Below, piece by piece: positions 1-9,607 of a DNA stretch of 64,000 nt; position 1 is the first letter of the stretch; every line of letters begins with the position of its first letter. A model generated the notes under the pieces. It had not been told where the DNA came from. It searched no databases and worked only from the letters and a program-made list of their open reading frames with translations. The DNA comes from Bedellia somnulentella (Eukaryota; Arthropoda; Insecta; Lepidoptera; Bedelliidae). The stretch lies in NCBI GenBank assembly GCA_963576735.1, contig OY755174.1:5518001-5582000 (forward strand), read 5' to 3'. The translations under genes were made by a program, and so were the position numbers.

Positions 1-7
1 ATTAATG

Positions 8-104
8 TATGGGAAGATTTGTCAAGATCGAGCAAATTGGTGATCGATATTCTCTGCCCACCCCAATAGGAATAATGGGCGTGAGTATAAGTGAGTAAGT
101 AAGT
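8..104 (+). mobile_element. LINE R, 3' end fragment
   Basis: This matches the last ~90 bp of the LINE whose RT lies at 57.4-58.7 kb: the stretch encoding VCQDRTKWRSIVSAYP, then the GGCGTGAGTATA 3' end. It is strongly 5' truncated, as is usual for LINEs. The tail has decayed to GTGAGTAAGTAAGT. Confidence 0.75.
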
Positions 105-680
105 TTAAGTGAAACCTTCAAATATACTCATAAAACGAAAACATGGATTTGTGTCCCGATTGCTTCCCTTGTAAACTGTAACATTCTCAATTAACCGCCA
201 CATTAAAACTAATGCGTACAGCAATGATTGTATCCGAGTCCGAAGGGAATGGTTTAAAGTTTTCGTGAAACCGACAACATCTAACTGGAAATATTGTGAT
301 GAGGACACCTAACACGAGCGCTTTTTATCGTTACGATATCGGTTAGAACGAAACGACGGTATAAGATACTAAATAAGTGGGTAAGAGATGGTTGTTTTAT
401 ACCACTCGATATCTAGTTAAAAGGTCGGTCGTACTAGCTATGCTGTAAAGTATTTTTTATTCCCCTGACAATTCCTGTTTCCGACATCCAAGTTATGACT
501 ATGAACGACTGCCGCAACTTTTATTGCTTGCGTCAAATATTATGATTAAGAGAAGAAGATTTCAATAAGTTAGGAGTCATTAGCTCTGTTAAAAATGAGG
601 CTCCATTTTAAATAAATTCACTGGACTAATGCCGTCAGTGTATGTACATAAGTTTTTTTTTTGCTTTTATTACATAAATA
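105..680. other. No recognisable feature
   Basis: AT-rich sequence. I see no repeat from the families described here, no RNA gene and no convincing exon. The 67-codon minus-strand frame at 105-308 has no recognisable domain. Confidence 0.5.
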
Positions 681-890
681 CATTTACCTATACTCACGGC
701 TATGAATCCCTTAAAGGGGTAGCCGCTGTAGTCAGAAAATTCTTCAGCTACTTTTGGAAGTAAAGTGGGGAGAATATAGTGAAATAAATGTATAAAAATC
801 GCTTAAAAAGCCCCAATACCCTTAGTCGCATCTTACGATATCCTATGGTATGAAATGGGGTAGTGCTATTCTAAGCTGACAGTACACCGC
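681..890 (-). mobile_element. Family A retroposon, old full-length copy
   Basis: On the minus strand it runs from the GCGGTGTACTGTCAGCTTAG head to the GCCGTGAGTATAGG end. It is diverged, and the TATG tail has almost vanished, so it is one of the older copies. Confidence 0.8.
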
Positions 891-1205
891 AAATAACTTC
901 GAACTACAAAAAAACTTTTTTTTTATATAATACTCATTAAAAGTAATTTTGTGTTTCATTTGATAATCGTACTGTCGGTCGTATCGCTCACACAAAACTA
1001 TCATAGGTATTACTGTTGTGAGTCATATTACTTACATATATCTGTCAACACATCATACTGGGTTTATAGAATGGCGGCATAAAAGCAACCATGCAGTGTT
1101 GTGTTACCCAAACCTAACATAAAATGTAAAATGATATTACGTTAGTTATTATTATGAGAAATATAAAGTTATATAAAAATATAACTTTTTCAAAGGCAGA
1201 ATTAA
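891..1205. other. No recognisable feature
   Basis: AT-rich, with poly-A and poly-T runs. No gene or repeat family was recognised. Confidence 0.5.
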
Positions 1206-1440
1206 TTGCAAGTAAAACTTTACTCACTATCCGGAGGTCTGGGATTCGAATCTCAGTGGGTTCTTCAAATTAATTCAGTTTTTAAAGGACATTGCAGGGT
1301 CCGTGATCCGTTTGGCCATAGAGGAAATGTAAGTCTTCGTCCTGGTTTCTTCTTCGGTAGTAGTTGTAAATGTCTGCTAATCCAAACTAGGCCAGCGAGG
1401 TGTACTATGGCTTATTAGGGTGAATAAGCCTATAATACCT
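1206..1440 (+). mobile_element. tRNA-like SINE remnant (family E)
   Basis: The B box-like GGGATTCGAATCTC follows CTATCCGGAGGTCT. Further on come GGTCCGTGATCCGTTTGG and an ACTAGGCCAG motif, both also found in the copy at 59.9 kb. The A box side is lost. The 70-codon frame here is incidental. Confidence 0.5.
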
Positions 1441-1673
1441 TATAGGCGTAAAAGGTCTGATAATAACTTCTAAGGGTGTTAAAGCAAGGGGCTCGTAATT
1501 GAAATTATCTGGTGGATTGGAAATCTTTTTGATCAATAAATCTTATTTAACTTATTATCTTCCATCGAATCATCTAGGGGACCAATTTTTAAAGCTGACT
1601 CATGTTTTGCCCAAGGCGTTGACAGAGCCATTTGCGATTAAATATAAATAAATAAAATTTGAATCAAACAAAA

Positions 1674-1750
1674 CTTAGCCATGTGGGTTTCCTCACTGTG
1701 TTTTCCCTCACCGTGAAAACCATAATAAATTAAATTACCCAAACATGTGA
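1674..1750 (-). mobile_element. Family B SINE, central part, split by a family C insertion
   Basis: This is the minus-strand central part of family B (AGCCATGTGGGTTTCCTCAC, then TTTTCCCTCACCGT). The alignment stops at 1750 and resumes at 2051, so family C inserted into it. The site shows a degenerate duplication: CAAACATGTGA before the insertion and CACACATATGA after it. Confidence 0.8.
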
Positions 1751-2051
1751 ATTATAAAAAAAGGAAAGAAAAATTTCGACACTTACGGGAATCGAACTCA
1801 CGACTTCCGGGTATGGCTTCAAGTGCGATAGTAGAAATTGTTCTTTCCTTTGTTGCTTTAACATTTTTTAAGTAGGAATTTCCCACTAGAAGCCATTAGC
1901 ACTATAGCTCAATTGGCAGAGCGATGGGGACGTATTCCCGAAGGTCGTGGGTTCGATCCCTGCTAGTGTCGAAATTTTTCTTTCCTTTATTTATCCTTTA
2001 CTGATCAGAACTAATCCCCTCTTGAGGTTTTCATGAACAAAAAACATTCTA
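1751..2051. mobile_element. Family C twin-tRNA foldback retroposon, copy C1
   Basis: The left arm (1760-1810) is the reverse complement of the tRNA-like 3' half plus tail. The right arm (1898-2045) holds a full tRNA-like unit on the + strand: A box region TAGCTCAATTGGCAGAGC, B box GGGTTCGATCC, then GAAATTTTTC. The left arm is 5' truncated and has lost its A box half. The right end AGGTTTTCATGAACAAAAA is complete. It is nested in a family B SINE with an 11 bp duplication (9/11 match). Confidence 0.75.
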
Positions 2052-2165
2052 ATCACACATATGACTTTAGACAAAACAAATTGGTGTAGGCCCGACCCGG
2101 GATTTGCACCCTCATGGTCTGCACGATAAGCGATGTTCTACCCACTGAGCTATCACGGTTGACTC
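2051..2165 (-). mobile_element. Family B SINE, tRNA-like head
   Basis: This continues the SINE broken at 1750. In minus orientation it has the A box AGCTCAGTGGGTAGAAC and a decayed B box (GTGCAAATCCCGGG), followed by the GGCCTACACCAATTTG body. Confidence 0.8.
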
Positions 2166-2270
2166 ATCATTTATTTTAAAACGATATATAAGATAAAGCA
2201 ATAGTAAGTAAAATAAAATAAAAATATGCCAAATAAAGTTTTTATGAATCTTACATATTTATTAGTTACT

Positions 2271-2498
2271 GCTGTGTAGTGTCGGCTTAGAATAGCACTA
2301 CCCCTTTTCTTCCGGTGGGTGTACGTAAGAGGCGACTAACGGTATTGGGGCTTTTGAGGGATTTTTGGGCGATGCGGTTGGAGACCCATCACCAACAACC
2401 TTAATCTCACCATCTTTTCCCCACTCAACTTGTGGCTGAGGAATTTCTAATTCCTTAGCTCTGGCTACCCCTTTTAGGGATTTATAGCCGTGAGTACA
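2271..2498 (+). mobile_element. Family A retroposon, full length (type I)
   Basis: The head is GCTGTGTAGTGTCGGCTTAG, with GTGGGTGTACGTAAGAGGCG (the type I signature) in the middle. The end is ATTTATAGCCGTGAGTA with the TATG tail missing. About 12 bp are deleted after CCACTCAACTT. Confidence 0.9.
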
Positions 2499-2821
2499 AA
2501 ATGATATAATTAGAAGTTTAGTTGAATAAATACTAGCAAAGAACCTCATTGCTAATTTGATTCAAAAATAAGTACCATTTTATTCAATTTAACCTTCTAC
2601 ACAAGGGTAGGTACTCTATATTAACATGTTTTACATTCACTGTAATAAAACCATCTGGTCGTTTCTCGAATCTAATGTGGTCAGTAACTAATGATATTAA
2701 CAGCTGTCGTTTTAGAAATGCCGTTTCGAGAGTAAAACTAGTTATTTCTCCACATTTCCTTAAAAATAATGTTGTTTGTAGGATTCTTGCTAGATATCTG
2801 GTTTTCATACTGTTAACTGCT

Positions 2822-2960
2822 CATACATACATATACTTACGGCGATAAATCCCAAAAAGAGTAGCCAAAGCTTTAGAGCTAGAAACTTCTCAACCCAATT
2901 TGGAAGTTGATAGGGGAGAAAATGGTAGAAATAAAGTGTCATTGGTGATGGGTCTCCGTT
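2822..2960 (-). mobile_element. Family A retroposon, 5' truncated
   Basis: The CATACATACATATA tail leads into the 3' half in minus orientation. Homology stops after GTGATGGGTCTCC, so the outer 5' half is absent. Confidence 0.75.
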
Positions 2961-3069
2961 AACTGCTCAATACAAAAAACGAGCATTACTTTACTCCTTG
3001 TAATATACTGAGGGGGAATTAGTAATAGCGTGTCCCGATATTATTCGCTACTAATTGGGGTATGACACT

Positions 3070-3401
3070 TACATACATACATATACTCACGGCTATAATA
3101 CCTTAGAAGGGGTAGCCAGAGCTAAGGAATTAGAAATTCCTCAGCCACTTTTGGAAATGTGAGTGGGGAAAAGATGGTGAAAATAAAAAATGCCGGTGAT
3201 GGGTCTCTAACCGCATCGCCCATCAATCCCTTGAAGGCCCCAATACCGTTAGTCGCCTCTTAATGTACGTACGTAAGAGGCGACTAACGGTATTGGGGCC
3301 TTCAAGGGATTGATGGGCGATGCGGTTGGAGACCCATCACCGGCATTTTTTATTTTCACCGGAAGAAATGGGGTAGTGCAATTCTAAGCACACTACACAG
3401 C
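3070..3401 (-). mobile_element. Family A retroposon carrying an internal inverted duplication
   Basis: Tail, 3' half, 5' half and head are all present in minus orientation. The central part occurs twice, the second time inverted, so the copy is ~330 bp instead of ~240 bp. Both flanks of the duplicated part are normal family A sequence, so the rearrangement arose inside one copy and not from two insertions. Confidence 0.9.
3176..3360. repeat. Near-perfect 87 bp palindrome, 11 bp loop
   Basis: The arms are 3176-3262 and 3274-3360, with one visible mismatch. The loop 3263-3273 reads ATGTACGTACG. The sequence is that of family A from GGTGAAAATA to GCCTCTTA and then back. Confidence 0.95.
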
Positions 3402-3729
3402 AAAGCGACACTCTATTTTAAAATAAGTATATATTGTGCCATTTTTCTTTCACTCTATTTGGCATTTAGCATTTAGCCAGAAACTCTTAACACTTTCATT
3501 GAAAAGGACCATTACGCCATGCTGAGAAGCAATTGAAGTGTCTCTTTCTCTCCTTGAGATATACATTGGTTGAACAACATATATCACGGAAATAAGTTCA
3601 TCCTTTCATTGATTAGTGAAGGTGTAAGGAATAAAATTGAGGTTTTTCATTGTTTTGGTATTTCTTTATAGAATTTTAGTCCTTGTCTATAGAAAACGTT
3701 TTGGCACACACACAAATTTGCGTGGGTCA
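3402..3729. other. No recognisable feature
   Basis: Unique-looking AT-rich sequence between a family A copy and the hAT-type element. No convincing coding frame. Confidence 0.5.
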
Positions 3730-3737
3730 GCCAGTAC

Positions 3738-4841
3738 TAGGGATTGCAATCCGGTCCGGCGGATCCGGTAATCCGGCGGATCCGGCGTGTTTATGGACCT
3801 ACCGGATCCAGTGGGTCGGCGCCGGATCCGGTGGCGGATCCGGTAAAGCAAAAAATATGTACGCGAAAAACTGTAGGTTTGTAAAACCGTAGTACAATCA
3901 ACACTATATGTTTTCTTAGATCGTTTTTTCAGGCACAGGCTGTGCCGCACAGAAGTAGGTAATGTTAACTCGATTTTTTCCATTGCAAAAATAAATGTTT
4001 CTGTTTTTATTGTTTCTTAGGATTATGAAAGTTGATTTTATAAGTACGGATTTAAAAGACTGTTTTGATAATTAAAAAGTAGTTAAAAGTCTGTGTAGAT
4101 AATTAAAAAGAGTTTAATAGTATTATTATTTAAGTACTTAGTACTTAGAGCAATAAGTGAGAGTCAGACTGATTACTTAGGTACTTTATTATTTAGCAAC
4201 CGTGATAGCCCAGTGGGTAGAACACTCGGTTATCGTGCAAACGACTAGTGTTCAAATCCTGGGTCGGGCCTACACCAATTTGTCTTTTCTAAAGACATAT
4301 TGGGGTTAATTTATCATGGTTGTTAACGGTGAGAGAAAAAATCGTGAGGAAACCCACATGGCTGAGTTCTACTTAGTCATGTGACAGTGTATTTGTACAA
4401 AACGGCGATAGGCCTGCCTCCTATCACGTGAGTACACTGTCCATGCAAAAGGTGGGTACTCTGAACACCAAGTGACAAAGTCACGTGATGTTCAGAAGTA
4501 TTAGTACCTCTGCCAACCCCTTCGGGGATATTCGGCGTGAACGTTTATGTTATGTTATGTTTATTATTTAGAATAGTCTCATAATTTCATTTAGTACAAA
4601 TAGTACCAAAAATTACATTACCAAAAAATATAATTTAAAGTGAAATAAATAAATATGATTTAATTTTCCATAAATACGTATTTTATTTTTCTTTATATGT
4701 ATTATTATCAAAACTAAAAATCACTAATACTAGGCCCTAAGTAACTTTAAAATCCGACCGGATCCGGCCGGATCCGGCCGGATTGGAGCAAATCCGGTGA
4801 AATCCGGCCGGATTGAAAATTATACCGGATTGCAATCCCTA
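3738..4841. mobile_element. Non-autonomous hAT-type element with GGATCCGG subterminal repeats
   Basis: The terminal inverted repeats are TAGGGATTGCAATCCGG and its complement at 4825-4841. A perfect 8 bp duplication GCCAGTAC flanks it (3730-3737 and 4842-4849), the size typical of hAT transposons. Subterminal blocks at 3755-3845 and 4750-4830 are packed with CCGGATCC/GGATCCGG units, as are transposase-binding regions in hAT elements. It has no transposase. The 98- and 69-codon frames over the GGATCC repeats are incidental. A family B SINE inserted into it later. Confidence 0.85.
4197..4559 (+). mobile_element. Family B tRNA-derived SINE, full length (reference copy)
   Basis: A box TAGCCCAGTGGGTAG at about 4207 and B box GTTCAAATCCTGG at about 4250 form an internal pol III promoter. 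A ~270 bp body follows (GGCCTACACCAATTTG, GGTGAGAGAAAAAATCGTGAGG, CACGTGATGTTCAGAAG) and then a TTATG-repeat tail. A perfect 12 bp duplication TTTATTATTTAG (4185-4196, 4560-4571) proves retroposition into the older hAT-type element. Confidence 0.93.
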
Positions 4842-4980
4842 GCCAGTACATTATGATATGGCAGCAGTTCGGGAAATAATTGTTTAATTAATCAATGTTA
4901 TATGATTGACTTAATAGGGTCTAATGATTGGATATCCAATATATATTTTAACTATTTATAGCAAAACATTTATGTTAATA

Positions 4981-5373
4981 CTAGCTGACCCCACAGACTT
5001 CGTACTGTCAAAAGTGTAGACTTTCACGTCGTCAAACTGAAATATTTAACTGACCTGTTGAGGGTCTCTGTCATGCGATGAGAAAAAAGATGTTTTCATA
5101 GTGTCTTCACAATTTTTTCACTTTATAAATTTTAAGTTTATAAGTATAGTAGTTTCGGCTGAGCATTGATTCTTATATTGATTTGTTTAACCATTTTTTA
5201 AGAAAATTTATTGATCTCTTAATTTTTCTGGGATAAAAAGTGTCCTATTGTGTTAATTGGGATCATTATCTGGCTTCCTGTAAATTTTATTTTAAATACG
5301 GTCTGTGAATTAGTCTTCATTTAGCTACAAACACACAAACATATAAACTTTCACATTTATAATATTAATAGGA
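4981..5373 (-). mobile_element. Non-autonomous Helitron
   Basis: On the minus strand it begins TCCTATTAATATTATAAATG and ends GTCTGTGGGGTCAGCTAG. It lies between A and T, so it has the Helitron hallmarks of a 5' TC, a 3' CTAG and an AT target without duplication. No Rep/helicase is encoded. The same termini occur in the copy at 12.27 kb. Confidence 0.7.
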
Positions 5374-5970
5374 TAAGGCTTAAACATAAACTTCTCGCGC
5401 AGGTGACCTCGCTCGCCGGCCAGCGCAGCGTCTTGTCTTGCGCTTCATGCAAGCGAGTAAATTTTGCAACGGAGTCATTTAAAAATTGTATTATCTTCTA
5501 AGATGTTTATTTAAATTAAGTGATGTCAAGGACAATTATGCTCTCAATTAAATACTCTCAATCAACAACATATTTATTTGGATAAAGATTAATATTATGT
5601 TGATAAAACATGACGGCAATTATGCATTAAATTCAACCAAATTTATTTACCATAAAAATGGTTATAGTAAGTGAAACTTAAAAGTTAGACATATACTGTC
5701 GCGGGCATTTTTTTAGATCATTTAAAGAGAAATAATTCTTTAATACATTTTTTTGAGCAACTTAAACCGTTTACGCAGCGCACACAACGGAAGCCTTAGT
5801 ATGAATAATTGTTTGCTCCTGTTGGTCGCAGCGTGATGATATATAGCCTAAAACCTTCCTCAATAAATGGACTATCCAACACAAAAAGAATTTTTCAATT
5901 TGATTGGGTAGTTCCTGAGATCCTAGCGTTCAAACAAACAAACTCTTCAGCTTTATAATATTAGTATAGA
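5374..5970 (-). mobile_element. Helitron-like element, 5' end intact, 3' end not found
   Basis: On the minus strand it opens TCTATACTAATATTATAAAG, then GAAGAGTTTGTTTGTTTG, a start I recognise from abundant Lepidoptera repeats. Parts around 5600-5710 resemble the Helitron at 15.4 kb (AAAAATGGTTAT, AGACATATAC, TCGCGG). No CTAG end is visible where it meets the Helitron at 4981-5373. Confidence 0.55.
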
Positions 5971-6089
5971 TATAAATAAAACAATTATTTATCATGCTCA
6001 AATCACTATTGTACATTTGGAATTTAAAACTATTTGTTAGAATATTCCTTGTGGGTTTTATTAGGTAATTTGGAATGAATTATAAATTA

Positions 6090-6340
6090 GCCGTGTAGTG
6101 TCGGCTTAGAATAACACTACCCCATTTCTACCCGTTGGTGATCGTAAGAGGCGACTAAGGGTATAGGGGCTTTTTAAGTGATTTTTGGGCGATGTGGTTG
6201 GAGACCCCGTCACCAAAAACATTTATTATTACCATCTTTTCCCCACTCAACTTCCTAAAGTGGCTGAGTAATTTCTCATTCCAAAGTTCTGGCTACCCCG
6301 TTAAGTGATTTATAGCCGTGAGTATATGAATGTATGTATG
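6090..6340 (+). mobile_element. Family A retroposon, full length (type II)
   Basis: Head GCCGTGTAGTGTCGGCTTAG with the type II signature GGTGATCGTAAGAGGCGACT and CGTCACCAAAAACA. It ends TATATGAATGTATGTATG. The direct repeat TTTGGAATGA occurs right after the tail and again at 6069-6078, but 11 bp separate that repeat from the head. Confidence 0.9.
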
Positions 6341-6435
6341 TTTGGAATGACTTGCCGACATCTTCGTGTTTTTCTTCATAAATGTTTTGTTAATAAAATG
6401 AATTGAAAAAGCTATATATCTTTTGGTACGTAGCA

Positions 6436-6562
6436 CGATTTCTTCCCATGAGTAATCGTAAGAGGTGACGAAGGGTATCAGAGCTTAGTAGCATAAGCAG
6501 AGTAAATTTTTTTGATTGTGTAGCTCTGGCTACCCCTTTTAGGAATTTATAGCCGTGAGTAT
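6436..6562 (+). mobile_element. Family A fragment with internal deletion
   Basis: AATCGTAAGAGGTGACGAAG from the 5' half and GCTCTGGCTACCCCTTTTAG plus TTTATAGCCGTGAGTAT from the 3' end are joined across missing middle sequence. Confidence 0.7.
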
Positions 6563-6922
6563 CATAAGTATATGTATATTAGTATAAGTATATATATATA
6601 TAGTTTTACAGGGTTTTCTCTGTAGACTTTGTCTGTCCTGTGTAGGTCAATATGATGATGGTACTGTATCAAAAATTACCGGAAATCATGATATCGTGGA
6701 GAAGCAATTATGATTGATTTTTAAATCGTGACTAGAGTAATATGACTGTACTGCAGACTTAGCTTTACCACTTAAAACTATGTTATAAATATTGCTACTA
6801 CTACTTCACAATATAAATTGTAATTGTGTGATTTTTTAAATTTCAAGAGTAACACGATCAACTGCTTTCATTATATGCACTCTATAAAGTTGCATAGTTT
6901 TTACTTTGCAATTAGTTGGCAG

Positions 6923-6967
6923 TTATTATTCGAAACCAATGATATCCTCATTGTTTTCGAATAATAA
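6923..6967. repeat. 20 bp inverted repeat, 5 bp loop
   Basis: Arms TTATTATTCGAAACCAATGA and its complement (one mismatch) surround TATCC. It could be a remnant of a very small foldback element. It is not followed by a T-run. Confidence 0.8.
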
Positions 6968-6992
6968 TGGTTAAACAGGATATTTAATTGTC

Positions 6993-7068
6993 AGCTTTTC
7001 CTTTCTAAAAGTTGGTAAAGAATTTCTAAATCGGAATAAATCGGATTAATAGCCTTGAGTATATATAT
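6993..7068 (+). mobile_element. Family A trace (3' end)
   Basis: Decayed CTTTTCCTTTCTAAAAGTTGG, then AATAGCCTTGAGTATATAT, in the expected order. Confidence 0.35.
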
Positions 7069-7282
7069 GTATTTTATTGCCTGTAGAGGTCTTAATTAAC
7101 TACCCCTACTTTAATAAAGTACCTTATATTCAACGAAAACCATACCAAAACTTCATAGATATCTTTATTCTCTTCACAACATGTGTAACGAGTGCATAAA
7201 ACGACACAACTTCCAAATCAATATAACCACATCTTACGCCAAATCGCAATAAATGTAGCAAAAATACTTTTTCCTTGTCCAG

Positions 7283-7359
7283 CTGAATCTACCCTAACCG
7301 AATTACACAATGTCAGGGCCACCGTGAACTGCAATCACAGCGGTGGCTCGCAGTCGCAG
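7283..7359 (+). CDS. Candidate internal exon, 77 bp, unidentified
   Basis: A strong acceptor (TTTTTCCTTGTCCAG) precedes it and a donor-like CGCAG|GTAATG ends it. The frame through it stays open and is less AT-rich than its surroundings, encoding ESTLTELHNVRATVNC and then NHSGGSQSQ. The open frame continues past the donor to 7515 with a Ser/Thr/Gln-rich stretch, so it might instead be a longer exon. I recognise no family. Splice-like motifs occur by chance in DNA of this composition, so this is only a candidate. Confidence 0.22.
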
Positions 7360-7519
7360 GTAATGGCCTCCGCTCCGACAGACAAAAGAACCACTAACAG
7401 CTCAAATTACTATCACCATTACGGTCCATTGACGATGCAATCTAGTCATTCAGGTGCTTCTCTTTTGGATTTTGCCGTGTTAAATATGCTTTGTTGGAAT
7501 ATCCAGCTTAAATGATGGA

Positions 7520-8240
7520 AAGTTTCGCTGTTGTGAAGATATTAAAACTATTTTTAATACGAGTAAGTATTTAATTTGTTTTAATATTGGATTGAGATTA
7601 AAATTTCTACCAGTTAAAAAAAATAACATAACCGGCCAAGGGAGAATCTGCACGTGGCGGGGGGAGGGTTCTTCTATTATATAATAAAAAAATGGGTGCA
7701 TTGAAACTCCCTATAAATATATTTTGAACGTCTGCTTGTTGACGTTCTCAACAAATAAAAAAAAAACAAGTTGGTTGTTATTGTATAGCGGCAATTAAAA
7801 TATCTCTTTTGTGAAAATTTCAAGTGTCTATGTTAAGAGTTAATGGATAGAGAGCAACCTTTAGTAACATTGTCCCTTTCTCTTTCTTTCGTCCTTTACC
7901 TTTTTTGTTTGGAACCCAAAAAATATATTATATGCCTTTAAAATAAATGTGCGTTAGCTAACATATTATTTAATTTAATTTCTTATAGTTTATTGATGAT
8001 TTTGAATAATCGGGAAATTAGGTCTGTAAATAGTATGACTATTTTTGCCTTTGATGTTTTAAGAGGCATTCTTTGAGAATGCATGTTGCGAAAGTTTCAG
8101 CTCAAATGACTAACTTCACAGATTGCTATTGAAATAGTTTTCTAGACCAATTAATGATTAGTGTCGAATACATAAAAAAATTTATTCGGTTCTCATCTTA
8201 TTTAATGTTTTCAATACGTGTTTACTTTCAAATACTATGA
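7520..8240. other. No recognisable feature
   Basis: AT-rich sequence up to the next family A copy. It has a short G-run at 7650-7670 and no coherent coding frame. Confidence 0.5.
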
Positions 8241-8250
8241 GTTATTTTTA

Positions 8251-8492
8251 GGCTGTGTAGTGTCGGCTTAGAATAGCACTACCCCATTTCTTCCAGTGGG
8301 TGTACGTAAGAGGCGACTAACGGTATTGGGGCTTTTTGGATTTTTGGGCGATGCGGTTGGAGACCCATCACCAACAACCTTTATTCTACCATCTTTTCCC
8401 CACTCAACTTCCAAAAGTGGCTGAGAAATTTCTAATTTCTCAGCTCTGGCTACCCCTTTTAGGGATTTATAGCCGTGAGTATATGTATGTAT
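8251..8492 (+). mobile_element. Family A retroposon, full length (type I), young
   Basis: Close to the family consensus, with a perfect 9 bp duplication GTTATTTTT (8241-8249, 8493-8501). The short flank and intact TATG tail make it one of the clearest full-length insertions. Confidence 0.95.
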
Positions 8493-8501
8493 GTTATTTT
8501 T

Positions 8502-8935
8502 CATGACTATGAAACGTATGTTCACTGCATAATATGTTTTAGTATTTTACTGGAAAAAACATCCAGGTTACTTTGGGATAACAATGCCTAGAAGATACTT
8601 CTTTATCGTCACAAAGCAACATCTGAACATTCCCTTCACTAAAAACTCTTGGGAAATCAAAATAAAATCTTCACAAAGCAAAATATTCGAAGTTCGGCAA
8701 AGAAAAAACTCTTATATTACTTAGGAAATTTCTTTATAAAGCTTATACGGAACTTTAGTTACCGTATTAATAAATTAATTTTCTTTTCAATCTGTCTGAA
8801 CTTTCGCACTTCATTATTATAAACCTTAAGATGTAACGAACAATATTGTAAGTAATTTGATTTGAGCCTTGTGTTCAACAAGCGTATTATTGCGTTATTT
8901 CCGTTTTGAATTAGCTTGTAGCTGGCTTGTACTCT
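8502..8935. other. No recognisable feature
   Basis: AT-rich, with no repeat family or exon recognised. Confidence 0.5.
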
Positions 8936-8990
8936 GATGCTCTGGGTACCCCCTCTATAATTTATAGCCGTGGGTTTATGTTTGTATGAA
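8936..8990 (+). mobile_element. Family A fragment, 3' end only
   Basis: GCTCTGGGTACCCCCTCTA and AATTTATAGCCGTGGGT, followed by a degraded TATG tail. Strongly 5' truncated. Confidence 0.6.
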
Positions 8991-9077
8991 TGTGATAAGA
9001 TGCCTTACTTGGATTGTATTGCTAAAAAAAACAAAACACTTCTCTCCGAAAATTTCGTCATAAAAATGCCATCAACA

Positions 9078-9235
9078 TGCCGTGTAGTGCTGGCTTAGAA
9101 TGTAACCACCCCTTTTTAGCTACGGGTGTCGTAAGAGGAGACGAATGGTGTGGGACTTTTGTAACCGGTTTTTGGGCGATGCGGTTGGAGACCCATTACC
9201 AAAGATACTTTATTTCTAACATATTGTTACATACA
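9078..9235 (+). mobile_element. Family A, type III copy, 5' half (split)
   Basis: Head GCCGTGTAGTGCTGGCTTAG with the type III signature GGGTGTCGTAAGAGG and CAAAGATACTTTATTTCTA. It breaks off where a younger family A copy inserted. Its 3' half resumes after 9493. Confidence 0.85.
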
Positions 9236-9493
9236 CAGCATTGCTGTGAAGTGTCGGCTTAGAATAGCACTACCCCATTTCTTCTGGTGGGTGAACGTAA
9301 GAGGCGACTAACGGTATTGGGGCTTTTAAGGGATTTTTGGGCGATGCGGTTGGAGACCCATCACCAACAACCTTTATTTCACCATCTTTTCCCCACGCAA
9401 CTTCCAAAGGTGGCTGAGGAATGTCTCATTCCCTATTTCTGGCTACCCCTTCAAGGGATTTATAGCCGTGAGTATATGTATGTATGTATGTAT
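9236..9493 (+). mobile_element. Family A, type I copy nested inside a type III copy
   Basis: A near-consensus copy, with GTTACATACA present on both sides (9226-9235, 9494-9503). Seven bases (CAGCATT) lie between the left repeat and the GCTGTGAAGTG head. Confidence 0.92.
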
Positions 9494-9607
9494 GTTACAT
9501 ACATTACATATCAACTTCCAAATGTGGCTGAGGAGTATCGACCTCTAAAGCTCTGGCTAACCCTTTTTGTGATTTGTATCCGTGAGTACATTTAGTATGT
9601 ATGAATG
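9494..9607 (+). mobile_element. Family A, type III copy, 3' half
   Basis: ATCAACTTCCAAATGTGGCT through TTTGTATCCGTGAGTACA and a decayed TATG tail complete the element started at 9078. Confidence 0.85.

Noticed and set aside
3683..3983. Arg/Gly/Ser-rich frames on both strands
   Set aside because: Generated by the GGATCCGG array of the hAT-type element.
9078..9607. CRISPR-like or tandem array from repeated GCCGTGAGTATATG units
   Set aside because: The repeats are dispersed retroposon ends with target duplications, and the setting is an insect genome.
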